Shown here: positions 1-6,630 of the stretch, one piece after another
Position numbering within the stretch: the first letter of the stretch is position 1
Layout: every line of letters begins with the position of its first letter
Source of the DNA: an uncultured Clostridia bacterium
Lineage (GTDB): Bacteria; Bacillota; Clostridia; Oscillospirales; Butyricicoccaceae
DNA: 8,434 bases
Assembly: GCA_945486175.1 (NCBI GenBank)
Contig: CALYTA010000027.1
Span: forward strand, 1 to 8,434
Reading direction: 5' to 3'
Program-made: the position numbers and the translations under genes
The notes under the pieces: model-generated
The model's database searches: none
Seen by the model: the letters and a program-made list of their open reading frames with translations, nothing else
Told to the model about the DNA's origin: nothing

Positions 1-477
1 GGCCGACCGTCCGTCCGACAGATTCGCTGTGCGCGGGCGCCCACCTTACCGGTTTTCGTCTGTTTCATAATTGTACGTCTCAAGGAACCATATCCCGTGC
101 CACATTCACCCTCATTGGGGCGAACTGGCGGACCGTCCGTCCGACAGATTCGCTGTGCGCGGGAGCGCACCATACCGGTTTTCTTTTGCTTCCTTTTTGT
201 TTCCTCAAAGGAACCATATCCCGTGCCACATTCACCCTCATTGGGGCGAACTGGCGGACCATCCGTCCGACAGGTTCGCTGTGCGCGGGAGTGCACCGCA
301 CGGGTTTTCTTTTGCTTCTTTTTCGTTTTCTCAAAGGAGCTGTACTCCGTGCCACAGCATTTTCACCCTCGTCGGGGCGAACTGGCGGACCGTCCGTCCG
401 ACAGGCTCGCTGTGCGCGGGAGCGCACCACATGGGTTTTCTTTTGCTTCCTTTTCTTTTTCCTAAAAGAAAAGGAAG
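1..477. repeat. Tandem array of four ~126-bp intergenic repeats
   Basis: Four head-to-tail copies begin at about 1, 127, 253 and 384, with spacings of 126, 126 and 131 bp; the last is cut short by the end of glgA. The array may continue left of the window. Each copy has a GC-rich core of about 37 bp (starting GGCGGACC, ending GTGCGCGGG) that is nearly invariant, then a T-rich stretch, then a conserved block ending GGGGCGAACT. The core carries short inverted repeats: GTGCGC and GCGCAC around a GGGA loop, and CGGAC with GTCCG. The T-rich part pairs TTCCTTT with AAAGGAA in copy 2. The first two spacings are multiples of three, which leaves Arg/Pro-rich open frames on both strands, but none has a ribosome site and I do not call them genes. 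No transposase, target duplication or CRISPR layout is visible. The region holds no recognisable gene. It resembles a REP/BIME-like intergenic repeat by structure; the family is not one I recognise. Confidence 0.9.
446..477 (-). terminator. Perfect 14-bp hairpin abutting the glgA stop codon
   Basis: Arms CTTCCTTTTCTTTT (446-459) and AAAAGAAAAGGAAG (464-477) are exactly complementary around a 4-nt loop, and start at the base next to the glgA stop codon (478-480). The position fits a 3' end for glg mRNA. However, the stem is only 4 G:C of 14 pairs and no U-tract follows on the minus strand (it continues CAAAAGAAAACCC), so it is not a textbook intrinsic terminator. It could instead be a 3'-end stabilising or processing hairpin. 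It is also the T-rich module of repeat copy 4, so the repeat may have supplied the glgA 3' end. Confidence 0.45.
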
Positions 478-1917
478 TTACCAGTTCTTTACGGTATCCT
501 CATAGACGTTCATATAATCCTGTGCGGAATGATCCCAGCTGAAGTCGGTGGTCATGCCCTTGACCTGCATTGCCTGCCAGGCTTCCTTGTTGTGGCGGAA
601 CAGATAGCAGGCCTTTCCGATAACGCCCAGCATCTCATGCGCGTTGTAATTCTTGAACGAGAAGCCGGTGCCCTCGCCGGTATACTGGTTGTACGGCTGG
701 ACAGTGTCCTTCAGGCCGCCGGTCTCACGAACGAGCGGCAGGGTGCCATAGCGCATTGCAATCATCTGTGCCAGGCCGCACGGCTCAAACAGCGACGGCA
801 TCAGGAACAGGTCACAGCCCGCATAAATCTTATTCGCCAGATCGGCAGAGAACATGATATTCGTGGAAATCTTGTCCGGATGCTGCCACTTGGCATTGAT
901 GAACATCTGCTCATACTCATAATCGCCGGTGCCCAGCACGATCATACGGACATCCTGCTCCAGAATGTCATTCAGCACGCACTGTACCAGATCAAGACCC
1001 TTCTGGCTGGTCAGACGGCCAACCATGCCGATGACAACCGTTTCGTCATCCGCCTGCAGGCCGCACATTTCAAGCAGCTGCTTGCGGTTGATCTTCTTGT
1101 CCTCCAGCGTATCGACCGTATAATTCTTGAACAGATGCGGGTCAGTCTCCGGATTGAACGCGTCGGTGTCAATGCCGTTGACAATGCCGCATACCTTACC
1201 CTGATTCCAGCGCAGGACAGCATCCAGATGGAAGCCATAAAACGGGGTCTGGATTTCGCCCGCATAGGTCGCGGAAACCGTGGTGACACGGTCTGCGCAG
1301 ACAATTGCTGCCTTCATCAGATTGACGTCGCCGTCCTGCTGCATGAAGCCGTTGTCAAAATGGTAATCATCAATGCCCAGAACATACGACAGAATCTCAC
1401 GGCCATACTGGCCCTGGAACTGGATATTATGAATGGTGAACACCGTCTTGATGCCCTCATACCACGGGCGGTAATTGTAGTTCAGATTATAATAAACCGG
1501 TACGAGCGCGGACTGCCAGTCATTGCAGTTGATGACATCCGGACGGAAATTGATCGCCGGCAGCATCTCAAGTACCGCACGGGAGAAGAACGCAAAGCGC
1601 TCTGCATCGTCATATTCGCCATATACCTGATTGCGTGCAAAATAATACTCGTTGTCGAGGAAATAATACTTGACGCCGTCTGCCTCATAGACAAAAATAC
1701 CGCAATACTGATTGCGCCATGCGAGCTGTACATACATGCTCTTGACAAACGTCATCTTGCTGCGCCATTCATGATTGATCTTGCTGTACAGCGGGCAGAC
1801 AACCGCAATTTCCGCACCCTTCGCGGCAAGTGCCTTCGGCAGGGAGCCTGCGACATCGCCCAGGCCGCCGGTTTTGACAAACGGCGCGCATTCACTGCTG
1901 ACATATAAAACCTTCAT
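478..1917 (-). CDS. glgA: Glycogen synthase GlgA (ADP-glucose type, GT5)
   Basis: This 479-aa protein transfers glucose from ADP-glucose to the non-reducing end of an alpha-1,4-glucan in the cytoplasm, the elongation step of glycogen synthesis. The N-terminal domain starts MKVLYVSSECAPF and carries the family motif KTGGLGDV at residues 15-22, where Lys15 is the known ADP-glucose contact. The C-terminal GT-B domain has VGRLTSQKG at 299-307 and FEPCGLAQ at about 377-384, with the expected Glu378. Length matches bacterial GlgA (about 480 aa). I chose the ATG at 1917 because GGAGGGG (1924-1930) lies 6 nt upstream; an in-frame ATG at 1932 overlaps that site and is unlikely to be used. It is the last gene of the glg cluster, separated from glgD by 166 nt that hold a strong terminator-like hairpin. 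All visible motifs are intact, so it is probably active. Confidence 0.96.
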   Translation of the reverse strand: MKVLYVSSECAPFVKTGGLGDVAGSLPKALAAKGAEIAVVCPLYSKINHEWRSKMTFVKSMYVQLAWRNQYCGIFVYEADGVKYYFLDNEYYFARNQVYGEYDDAERFAFFSRAVLEMLPAINFRPDVINCNDWQSALVPVYYNLNYNYRPWYEGIKTVFTIHNIQFQGQYGREILSYVLGIDDYHFDNGFMQQDGDVNLMKAAIVCADRVTTVSATYAGEIQTPFYGFHLDAVLRWNQGKVCGIVNGIDTDAFNPETDPHLFKNYTVDTLEDKKINRKQLLEMCGLQADDETVVIGMVGRLTSQKGLDLVQCVLNDILEQDVRMIVLGTGDYEYEQMFINAKWQHPDKISTNIMFSADLANKIYAGCDLFLMPSLFEPCGLAQMIAMRYGTLPLVRETGGLKDTVQPYNQYTGEGTGFSFKNYNAHEMLGVIGKACYLFRHNKEAWQAMQVKGMTTDFSWDHSAQDYMNVYEDTVKNW

Positions 1918-1936
1918 TGGGAACCCCTCCATACTG

Positions 1937-1970
1937 TTTTCCGCTGCGGGCTGCGCGCCGGGGCGGAAAA
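1937..1970 (-). promoter_or_regulatory. Hairpin in the glgA leader just upstream of its RBS
   Basis: Arms TTTTCCGC (1937-1944) and GCGGAAAA (1963-1970) are perfectly complementary with an 18-nt GC-rich loop. The stem ends 6 nt upstream of the glgA Shine-Dalgarno sequence (1924-1930). No T-tract follows on either strand, so it is not an intrinsic terminator. Possible roles are mRNA 5'-end protection after processing or control of ribosome access; both are inference. Confidence 0.5.
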
Positions 1971-1983
1971 TGCGCTTTCTTTA

Positions 1984-2032
1984 TTTAAAAGAAAACCGGG
2001 AGAGCGAATTGCAGGCAATCCGTCCTCCCGGC
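1984..2032 (-). terminator. Intrinsic terminator between glgD and glgA
   Basis: On the minus strand the arms CCGGGAG (2025-2031) and CTCCCGG (1996-2002) enclose a 22-nt segment that can itself pair (ATTGC with GCAAT), and the stem is followed at once by TTTTCTTTTAAAT. GC-rich stem plus T-rich tail is the usual intrinsic terminator form. It lies 52 nt after the glgD stop. A weaker nested hairpin (GATTC/GAATC inside TTCCG/CGGAA, 2036-2071) sits between the stop and this terminator. The arrangement suggests that glgA receives only read-through from the upstream genes or has its own promoter; I found no convincing promoter in the remaining leader. Confidence 0.7.
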
Positions 2033-2083
2033 TGATTCCGGATTTATGATTCGTCCTTGAATCGTTCGGAATAAAATTATCTC

Positions 2084-3214
2084 TTATACAATCGTGTTCT
2101 TCGCGATCGCAATCGGATAGGTCGCATGGCCCATCATCTTGCGGTCTTCACGGATGGTAACGCCCTTATCGGTGACGACATAGGACAGCTCAACGCCTTC
2201 GGAGATGACGCCGCTCTGCATGATGATGGAATCCTTGACAACTGCGCCCTTGGCAATCTTGCAGCCGCGGAAGATGATGGAATTCTCAACCGTGCCCTCG
2301 ATGCGGGAGCCGTCAGCAATCAGGCTGTCGCTGACAACTGCATCCTCGCCGTAATAGGTCGGTGCAGAATCGTGGATCTTGGTCAGGATCGGACGGCTCT
2401 TCAGGAAGACCTGATCGCGGATGTCCTTGTCCAGCATATCCATCGAAGCGGAGAAATAGCTCTTGACGTCTTCAATCTTGGCAACATACTTGTCAAATAC
2501 ATAGCCCTGGATCGCATCGCCGCGGTTGAATACATGCTGCATTGCATCGCGCTCGAAGGAGGTCAGGTTATGGGTGACACAGTCGGACAGCAGATCGATG
2601 AGGTACTTGCGCTTCATGATGTAGATGCCGAGGCCCTTGTACTTGCACTTGCCGCCCATGTTGTCGCCGTTGCGGATGTCATTGACCTCGTGGCGGGGCG
2701 AAAGATTGACGAACATATCCAGCGGGCCGCCTTCGGAATCCTTGGTGCAGATGATGGTCAGGTCAGCGCCGGTCTTCTTATGCTCGCGCATTGCCTCATC
2801 CAGCGGGATATTGGCAACGATGTCCGCATTCGAGATGACAACATACTCGCACTTGCTCTTCTGGAGCATGTCGCTGATGGAGCCGAGTGCCTCCAGGGAG
2901 GTGTGATAGTTCTCGGTTACCAGCGGGGAAGACTTCGGTGCGAATGCATTCGGCGGGAACAGCATCATGCCGCCGCGCTTGCGGGACAGATCCCAGTCCT
3001 TGCCGGACCCCAGATGATCCATCAGGGACTGATACTTATCTCTCATGACAACGCCGACATTGTAGCAGCCGGAATTGACGAAATTGGAAAGCATAAAATC
3101 TACGACACGATAGCGGCCGCCGAACGGAACCGATGCAACCGGGCGGTGCTCGCTCAGCTCACGCAGATCGTTGTTGTTATCAAAACCAATGATAATACCA
3201 AGTGTGTTTTTCAT
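2084..3214 (-). CDS. glgD: GlgD, non-catalytic glucose-1-phosphate adenylyltransferase-like subunit
   Basis: This 376-aa protein is the Firmicutes GlgD partner of GlgC. In characterised Bacillus/Geobacillus systems GlgD associates with GlgC and raises its activity while having little or none itself. The N-terminal nucleotidyltransferase-like fold keeps the region VPFGGRYRVVDFMLSN (about residues 29-44), but where GlgC has GGRGSRL this protein has FDNNNDL, so the nucleotide-binding loop is gone. The GDHIYKMDY segment is replaced by SNADIVANI. The last ~90 residues show hexapeptide-like repeats of a left-handed beta-helix (DSLIADGSRIEG, NSIIFRGCKIAKGAVV). The start at 3214 is supported by AGGTGG (3221-3226) 6 nt upstream. 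That site overlaps the glgC TGA stop, and the gap between the genes is 11 nt, so translation is probably coupled and gives matched subunit amounts. Confidence 0.95.
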   Translation of the reverse strand: MKNTLGIIIGFDNNNDLRELSEHRPVASVPFGGRYRVVDFMLSNFVNSGCYNVGVVMRDKYQSLMDHLGSGKDWDLSRKRGGMMLFPPNAFAPKSSPLVTENYHTSLEALGSISDMLQKSKCEYVVISNADIVANIPLDEAMREHKKTGADLTIICTKDSEGGPLDMFVNLSPRHEVNDIRNGDNMGGKCKYKGLGIYIMKRKYLIDLLSDCVTHNLTSFERDAMQHVFNRGDAIQGYVFDKYVAKIEDVKSYFSASMDMLDKDIRDQVFLKSRPILTKIHDSAPTYYGEDAVVSDSLIADGSRIEGTVENSIIFRGCKIAKGAVVKDSIIMQSGVISEGVELSYVVTDKGVTIREDRKMMGHATYPIAIAKNTIV

Positions 3215-3225
3215 TTATCTCCACC

Positions 3226-4437
3226 TCATTCTACGTCCGGAATATTTTCCGCGATCATCTGCTTCGCCGCAACGACAGCCTTCTTGCCGACGACTGTATT
3301 GGAAGCGATAACCGCAACGCCCCACTGGTCTGTCTCGACTTCGCTCGGAGCGTTGCCGACCGTGGCGCCTGCGCAGATATGAGCGTTCTCTGCTACAATG
3401 GAATACTTGACAGTTGCGCCCTTTTCAATCGTTGCGCCCGGCATGATGATGGAATACTCGATATTCGCGTCTTCCTCAACCGTGACGTTCGGGAACAGGA
3501 CGGAATTGTTGACATTGCCTTCAACTTCACAGCCCTCGCTGACGAGCGAATGCTTGACATCTGCATTGCGGCCGGTGAAGTGCGGAGGAGCACCGGTGGT
3601 ACGGCCATAGATGCGCCAGTTCTCGTCGTCGAGGTTCAGGCCGGAATCAGGCGACAGCAGATCCATGTTTGCCTCCCACAGAGACTCGATGGTTCCGACA
3701 TCCTTCCAGTAGCCGTCGAAACGATAGGTCTGCAGGTTTTCGCCGCGTGCCAGCATCGCCGGGATGATGTTCTTACCGAAGTCGTTGGAGGATTCCGGAT
3801 TGTTCTCGTCCTCGATGAGGTACTTGCGCAGCTTGGACCAGGTGAAGATGTAAATACCCATGGATGCGAGGGTGCTCTTCGGCTGTGCCGGCTTCTCCTC
3901 GAATTCATAGATCGAGCCGTCCGGATTGCAGTTCATGATGCCGAAGCGCTTTGCTTCCTCCAGCGTAACGTTGAGAACCGCGATGGTGGCCGCTGCATTC
4001 TTTTCCTTATGCTGGTCGAGCATCTTGTCGTAATCCATCTTGTAGATGTGGTCGCCGGACAGGATCAGGACATACTCCGGATCATATTCATCGATAAAGC
4101 TGATGTTCTGATAGATCGCGTTTGCAGTGCCCTTGTACCATTCAGAGCCCTTGCCGCCCTCATACGGAGGCAGGGCATAAACGCCGCCGTTCAGACGGTC
4201 GAGATCCCAGGTCTGACCGTTTGCCAGATACACGTTCAGGACATGCGGCTCATACTGCGTCAGGACACCGACGGTATCGATGCCGGAATTGACACAGTTG
4301 GACAGCGGGAAGTCGATGATACGGTATTTGCCGCCAAACGGCACCGCCGGCTTCGCTACGTCCTGGGTCAGTACATACAATCTGCTGCCACGGCCGCCGG
4401 CCAGCAGCATTGCAACGCATTCTTTCTTCCTAGACAT
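3226..4437 (-). CDS. glgC: Glucose-1-phosphate adenylyltransferase GlgC (ADP-glucose pyrophosphorylase)
   Basis: GlgC makes ADP-glucose and pyrophosphate from ATP and glucose 1-phosphate, the committed step of bacterial glycogen synthesis. The 403-aa protein has the nucleotide-binding loop GGRGSRL at residues 14-20, [16 protein letters not shown] at about 32-47, WYKGTANA at 100-107, the metal/catalytic segment GDHIYKMDY at 128-136 (Asp129), and FEEKP at 179-183 with the glucose-1-phosphate Lys182. The C-terminal third (about 295-390) is a left-handed beta-helix with hexapeptide repeats. All catalytic positions I can check are present, in contrast to GlgD. I chose the ATG at 4437 because GGAG (4446-4449) lies 8 nt upstream and the protein then starts [15 protein letters not shown], as in the family; an in-frame ATG at 4548 would add 37 unrelated residues and overlap a hairpin. 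The gene is tightly linked to glgD downstream. Confidence 0.96.
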   Translation of the reverse strand: MSRKKECVAMLLAGGRGSRLYVLTQDVAKPAVPFGGKYRIIDFPLSNCVNSGIDTVGVLTQYEPHVLNVYLANGQTWDLDRLNGGVYALPPYEGGKGSEWYKGTANAIYQNISFIDEYDPEYVLILSGDHIYKMDYDKMLDQHKEKNAAATIAVLNVTLEEAKRFGIMNCNPDGSIYEFEEKPAQPKSTLASMGIYIFTWSKLRKYLIEDENNPESSNDFGKNIIPAMLARGENLQTYRFDGYWKDVGTIESLWEANMDLLSPDSGLNLDDENWRIYGRTTGAPPHFTGRNADVKHSLVSEGCEVEGNVNNSVLFPNVTVEEDANIEYSIIMPGATIEKGATVKYSIVAENAHICAGATVGNAPSEVETDQWGVAVIASNTVVGKKAVVAAKQMIAENIPDVE

Positions 4438-4568
4438 TCTTTCTGCTCCAATCTTTGTTAGATTAAGGAAAGGCTCCCCTCTCCACAACTTACTTCTCTT
4501 GGCTTCTCTTAATGTGTAATGTGTATTAAAACAATGCCCGATGGGCAATGCCTTCTGAAAAAGATGGA
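4438..4568 (-). promoter_or_regulatory. glgB-glgC intergenic leader with purine-rich direct repeats
   Basis: This 131-nt spacer separates glgB from glgC. On the minus strand it contains ACACATT repeated twice in tandem, then AAGAGAAG twice with a 2-nt gap (4493-4500 and 4503-4510, a 10-nt period), then a long purine run. A short stem (AATCT 4450-4454 with AGATT 4460-4464) sits immediately before the glgC Shine-Dalgarno sequence. I found no -35/-10 pair good enough to call a promoter. The direct repeats could be a protein-binding site or simple-sequence drift. Confidence 0.35.
4527..4550 (-). terminator. Weak intrinsic terminator between glgB and glgC
   Basis: On the minus strand TGCCC and GGGCA pair around a 3-nt loop (4535-4547). 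The stem extends by two more pairs across one mismatch (4532-4550) and is followed directly by TTTTAAT. The short stem suggests partial rather than full termination, which would lower glgC-glgD-glgA expression relative to glgB or allow regulation. Confidence 0.45.
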
Positions 4569-6449
4569 TTATCCGGACACAGGCTCAAAAAACTGCACGC
4601 TGTGTGCCGGAACCTGCAGGGTCAGGCGATGTTTTCCCTCTGCGGACTGCGCTGTGCGCCGCACGCCGCCTGTCCGCCCGTTTCCGCCATAGCATACGCA
4701 TTCGGAGGAAAAGACCTCCTCCCATGCCCCCGGCGCATCCACCCGGAGTGAATAGCCGGAAACACGCTGTCCGGTGAAGTTGACCACCGCCACCAGCTGC
4801 TCCCCTGACGGGCCGCAGCGCGCAAATGCGAGCAGTCCGGGCAGGACGTCGCCCCGGTCGAGCCAGCGGAAGGCATTGGTGCTTCCGTTCCATTCCCACA
4901 GCGCAGGGCTGCTTTTGTAGAACAGGTTGAGCCCGCGCACATACTCGCGCATCTGCCGGTGCGTCTCATAGTCCAGCAGCATCCAGTCCAGCCCGTGGTG
5001 GCATGCCCACTCGGTAAACTGTGCGAACTCGCCGCCCATAAACAGCAGTTTTTCGCCCGGATGCGCCATGACAAAGCCGTACAGCGTGCGCAGGCGCGCA
5101 AACTTTTCGTTGTATCCGCCGGGCATGCGTGCCAGCAGCGAGCCGTCGCCGTGTGACACCGCGTCATGCGACAGCGGCAGGACATAATGCTCTCCCATGC
5201 TGTCCATCAGCGAGATGGTCAGCCAGTCGGAAAAATCCTCCGCGCCGTCGGGCAGCGCCTCGGTATGCTGCAGCAGCTGGCGCACCCAGTCGTCATGCCA
5301 CATGCGGGCAAAGCCGAGTCCGCCGAGTGCCGTCGGCTTGGTGACCGAAGGCCAGAGGCCGGTGCTGCTCGCAATCAGCCTGGCATGCGGATTCTGCTCC
5401 TTTGCACAGTCTGTCAGCGTGCGCAGGAATGCGGCACCCTCAAGATTGACATTTTCGCCGTACCGGTTGGCTGTCCACTGCCCATCCTCGCGCTCGTAGT
5501 CGAGAAACAGCATCGGCTGTACCGAACTGACGCGCAGGCCGTCCGCATGGAATTCGGAGAGCCAGAACATGGCGGACGACAGCAAAAACGATACGACCTC
5601 GCCCCGGCTGAAATCAAACCGCCGCATACCGAACGGCATTTCGTCGTCCGGCGGAGCGCATTCATAGCACGGTTCGCCGTCAAAGCACAGCAGGCCGTGC
5701 GCATCGCCGGGGAAGTCTGCCGCCGTCCAGTCGAGGATGACGCCGAGACCTGCCTGATGGCACCGGTCGATGAAATACATCAGGTCATGCGGCGTGCCAT
5801 ACCGGCTGGTCGCCGCGAACCATCCAAGTGCCTGATAGCCCCAGGAGCCGTCATACGGGTGTTCCATCAGCGGCAGCAGTTCGAGATGGGTATACCCCAT
5901 ATCGCACACATACGGAATCAGCCTGTCCGCCATCTCCCGATAGGAATAAAACGAACTGTCCTCCCGTACCTGCCACGAACCGAAATGCACCTCATAGATG
6001 TTCATGGGCGCGCTGTCAGGCGTTTTCCGCCGCATCCACTCGCGGTCGTGCCATTCGTAGCCCTTCAGGTCGTACACCTTGGAAGCGGTGTGCGGCCGGG
6101 TCTCCGCATGGAACGCAAACGGGTCGGATTTGTCAAACACCCGGCCCTCCGGCGTGCGGATACTGTATTTGTAGCTTTCAAACCGGCCTGCCTCCGGCAG
6201 GAAACACGTCCACACAGACGGATCCTCTTCCGTCCGCGTCATGGGTGCGAGATCGCGCAGCCACCCATTGCTTTCACAGATGACAGACACGTCGGCGGCA
6301 TGCGGCGCCCACAGGCGGAAGACCGTACCCTCACAGTCCCCGCGCTTTTCAATATGTGCACCAAACCAATCCCAGGCGCGGAAGTCCGTCCCGTCGTGAA
6401 AACGTCGCAGATGCTCTCTGTCGGAAGGCGCAAGGCGTTCCCTCTCCAT
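4569..6449 (-). CDS. glgB: Branching-enzyme homologue GlgB with substituted catalytic residues (probable pseudoenzyme)
   Basis: GlgB normally cuts an alpha-1,4-glucan and rejoins it as an alpha-1,6 branch. This 626-aa protein has the full family layout: N-terminal CBM48-like domain (about 40-125), GH13 barrel (about 150-500) with [40 protein letters not shown] (split here by its known motif edges), [17 protein letters not shown], and a C-terminal beta domain. The catalytic motifs are altered. LRVDAV reads LRVSSV (nucleophile Asp to Ser308), AEEST/AEDST reads ASSTG (acid/base Glu to Ser361), DWVPAHF reads DWTAADF (active-site His to Asp245), GYYAPT reads GWFAAT (Tyr to Phe211), and SHDEV reads SHDAV (Ala430). 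Asp240, Arg306, His428 and Asp429 are kept. The frame has no stop or shift. The ATG at 6449 is favoured by AGGAG 9 nt upstream; an ATG at 6458 lies too close to that site. Branching activity is unlikely; a glucan-binding or regulatory role is inference. Confidence 0.9.
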   Translation of the reverse strand: MERERLAPSDREHLRRFHDGTDFRAWDWFGAHIEKRGDCEGTVFRLWAPHAADVSVICESNGWLRDLAPMTRTEEDPSVWTCFLPEAGRFESYKYSIRTPEGRVFDKSDPFAFHAETRPHTASKVYDLKGYEWHDREWMRRKTPDSAPMNIYEVHFGSWQVREDSSFYSYREMADRLIPYVCDMGYTHLELLPLMEHPYDGSWGYQALGWFAATSRYGTPHDLMYFIDRCHQAGLGVILDWTAADFPGDAHGLLCFDGEPCYECAPPDDEMPFGMRRFDFSRGEVVSFLLSSAMFWLSEFHADGLRVSSVQPMLFLDYEREDGQWTANRYGENVNLEGAAFLRTLTDCAKEQNPHARLIASSTGLWPSVTKPTALGGLGFARMWHDDWVRQLLQHTEALPDGAEDFSDWLTISLMDSMGEHYVLPLSHDAVSHGDGSLLARMPGGYNEKFARLRTLYGFVMAHPGEKLLFMGGEFAQFTEWACHHGLDWMLLDYETHRQMREYVRGLNLFYKSSPALWEWNGSTNAFRWLDRGDVLPGLLAFARCGPSGEQLVAVVNFTGQRVSGYSLRVDAPGAWEEVFSSECVCYGGNGRTGGVRRTAQSAEGKHRLTLQVPAHSVQFFEPVSG

Positions 6450-6458
6450 CGGCGTCAT

Positions 6459-6478
6459 CTCCTCCCCCGGAAAACCGG
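6459..6478 (-). promoter_or_regulatory. glgB ribosome binding site with adjacent CCGG hairpin
   Basis: GGAGGAG (6459-6465) is a strong Shine-Dalgarno sequence. Spacing is 9 nt to the ATG at 6449 but essentially none to the in-frame ATG at 6458, which decides the start. Directly upstream, CCGG-TTTT-CCGG (6467-6478) can form a small hairpin touching the SD. Confidence 0.6.
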
Positions 6479-6484
6479 CTGAAC

Positions 6485-6564
6485 ATGAGAAATACCGAAA
6501 AAGCCACTGCTTTTTCGGGAATTTTTGTTTTATCCGTGCAGAGAGCACGGACAAGTTTTCTCAT
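6485..6564 (-). ncRNA. Structured glgB leader: candidate three-way-junction cis-regulatory RNA
   Basis: Between the promoter and the glgB ribosome site the minus-strand transcript can form three perfectly paired helices. P1 is an 8-bp closing stem, ATGAGAAA (6557-6564) with TTTCTCAT (6485-6492). P2 is a 7-bp hairpin, TCCGTGC with GCACGGA, with a UCUCU loop (6533-6551). P3 is a 10-bp hairpin, CCGAAAAAGC with GCTTTTTCGG, with an AGUG loop (6495-6518). Junction linkers are 5, 14 and 2 nt. The P2 loop is complementary (one G-U) to GGAGA in the glgB Shine-Dalgarno region. It does not match a riboswitch class I recognise. P2 and P3 are clear in the sequence; P1 and the loop contact are predictions. 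Confidence 0.55.
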
Positions 6565-6574
6565 TTGTAGGAAT

Positions 6575-6603
6575 ATTATACAACATCCATCCGAACAAGT
6601 CCA
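6575..6603 (-). promoter_or_regulatory. Promoter of the glg operon (sigma-A type)
   Basis: On the minus strand a perfect -10 TATAAT (6575-6580) is preceded by a 17-nt spacer and the -35 hexamer TGGACT (6598-6603, 4 of 6 matches to TTGACA). Transcription would start near 6567-6569, leaving a leader of roughly 118 nt before the glgB ATG. The promoter lies wholly in the gap after the cinA stop codon, so glgB can be transcribed independently of cinA. No clear operator palindrome overlaps it. Confidence 0.75.
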
Positions 6604-6630
6604 GAAAAAATGTTGATTTTTACACGAATT

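Noticed and set aside
1..477. CRISPR array
   Set aside because: The sequence between the conserved cores is itself conserved between copies and about 85-95 bp long. There are no unique spacers and no cas genes.
71..542. Open frames on both strands within the repeat array (up to about 144 codons, Arg/Pro/Phe-rich)
   Set aside because: They stay open because the 126-bp period is a multiple of three. None has a ribosome site, they overlap each other in several frames, and some run into glgA.
529..1908. Long plus-strand open frame antisense to glgA
   Set aside because: Shadow of GC-biased codon use in glgA. The protein has no recognisable motif, and glgA itself is unambiguous.
2126..4461. Long plus-strand open frames antisense to glgD and glgC (about 418 codons each)
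   Set aside because: Same shadow effect; they cross gene boundaries and have no ribosome sites or family motifs.
4506..4550. Promoter for glgC (TTGTTT with TAAGAG at 17-nt spacing)
   Set aside because: Only 3 of 6 matches in each hexamer, and the -35 overlaps the terminator tail.
6450..6554. Longer glgB starting at TTG 6554
   Set aside because: The added 35 residues are encoded by the two leader hairpins, there is no ribosome site before 6554, and a strong one sits directly before 6449.
6349..6564. Short leader peptide or small ORF starting at ATG 6564
   Set aside because: It begins a few bases from the predicted transcript start without a ribosome site and runs 71 codons out of frame into glgB. 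The ATG is better explained as part of stem P1.
6610..6627. AT-only hairpin after cinA as its terminator
   Set aside because: On the minus strand AAAAAT and ATTTTT pair around CAAC, but with no G:C pairs. Too weak to call.
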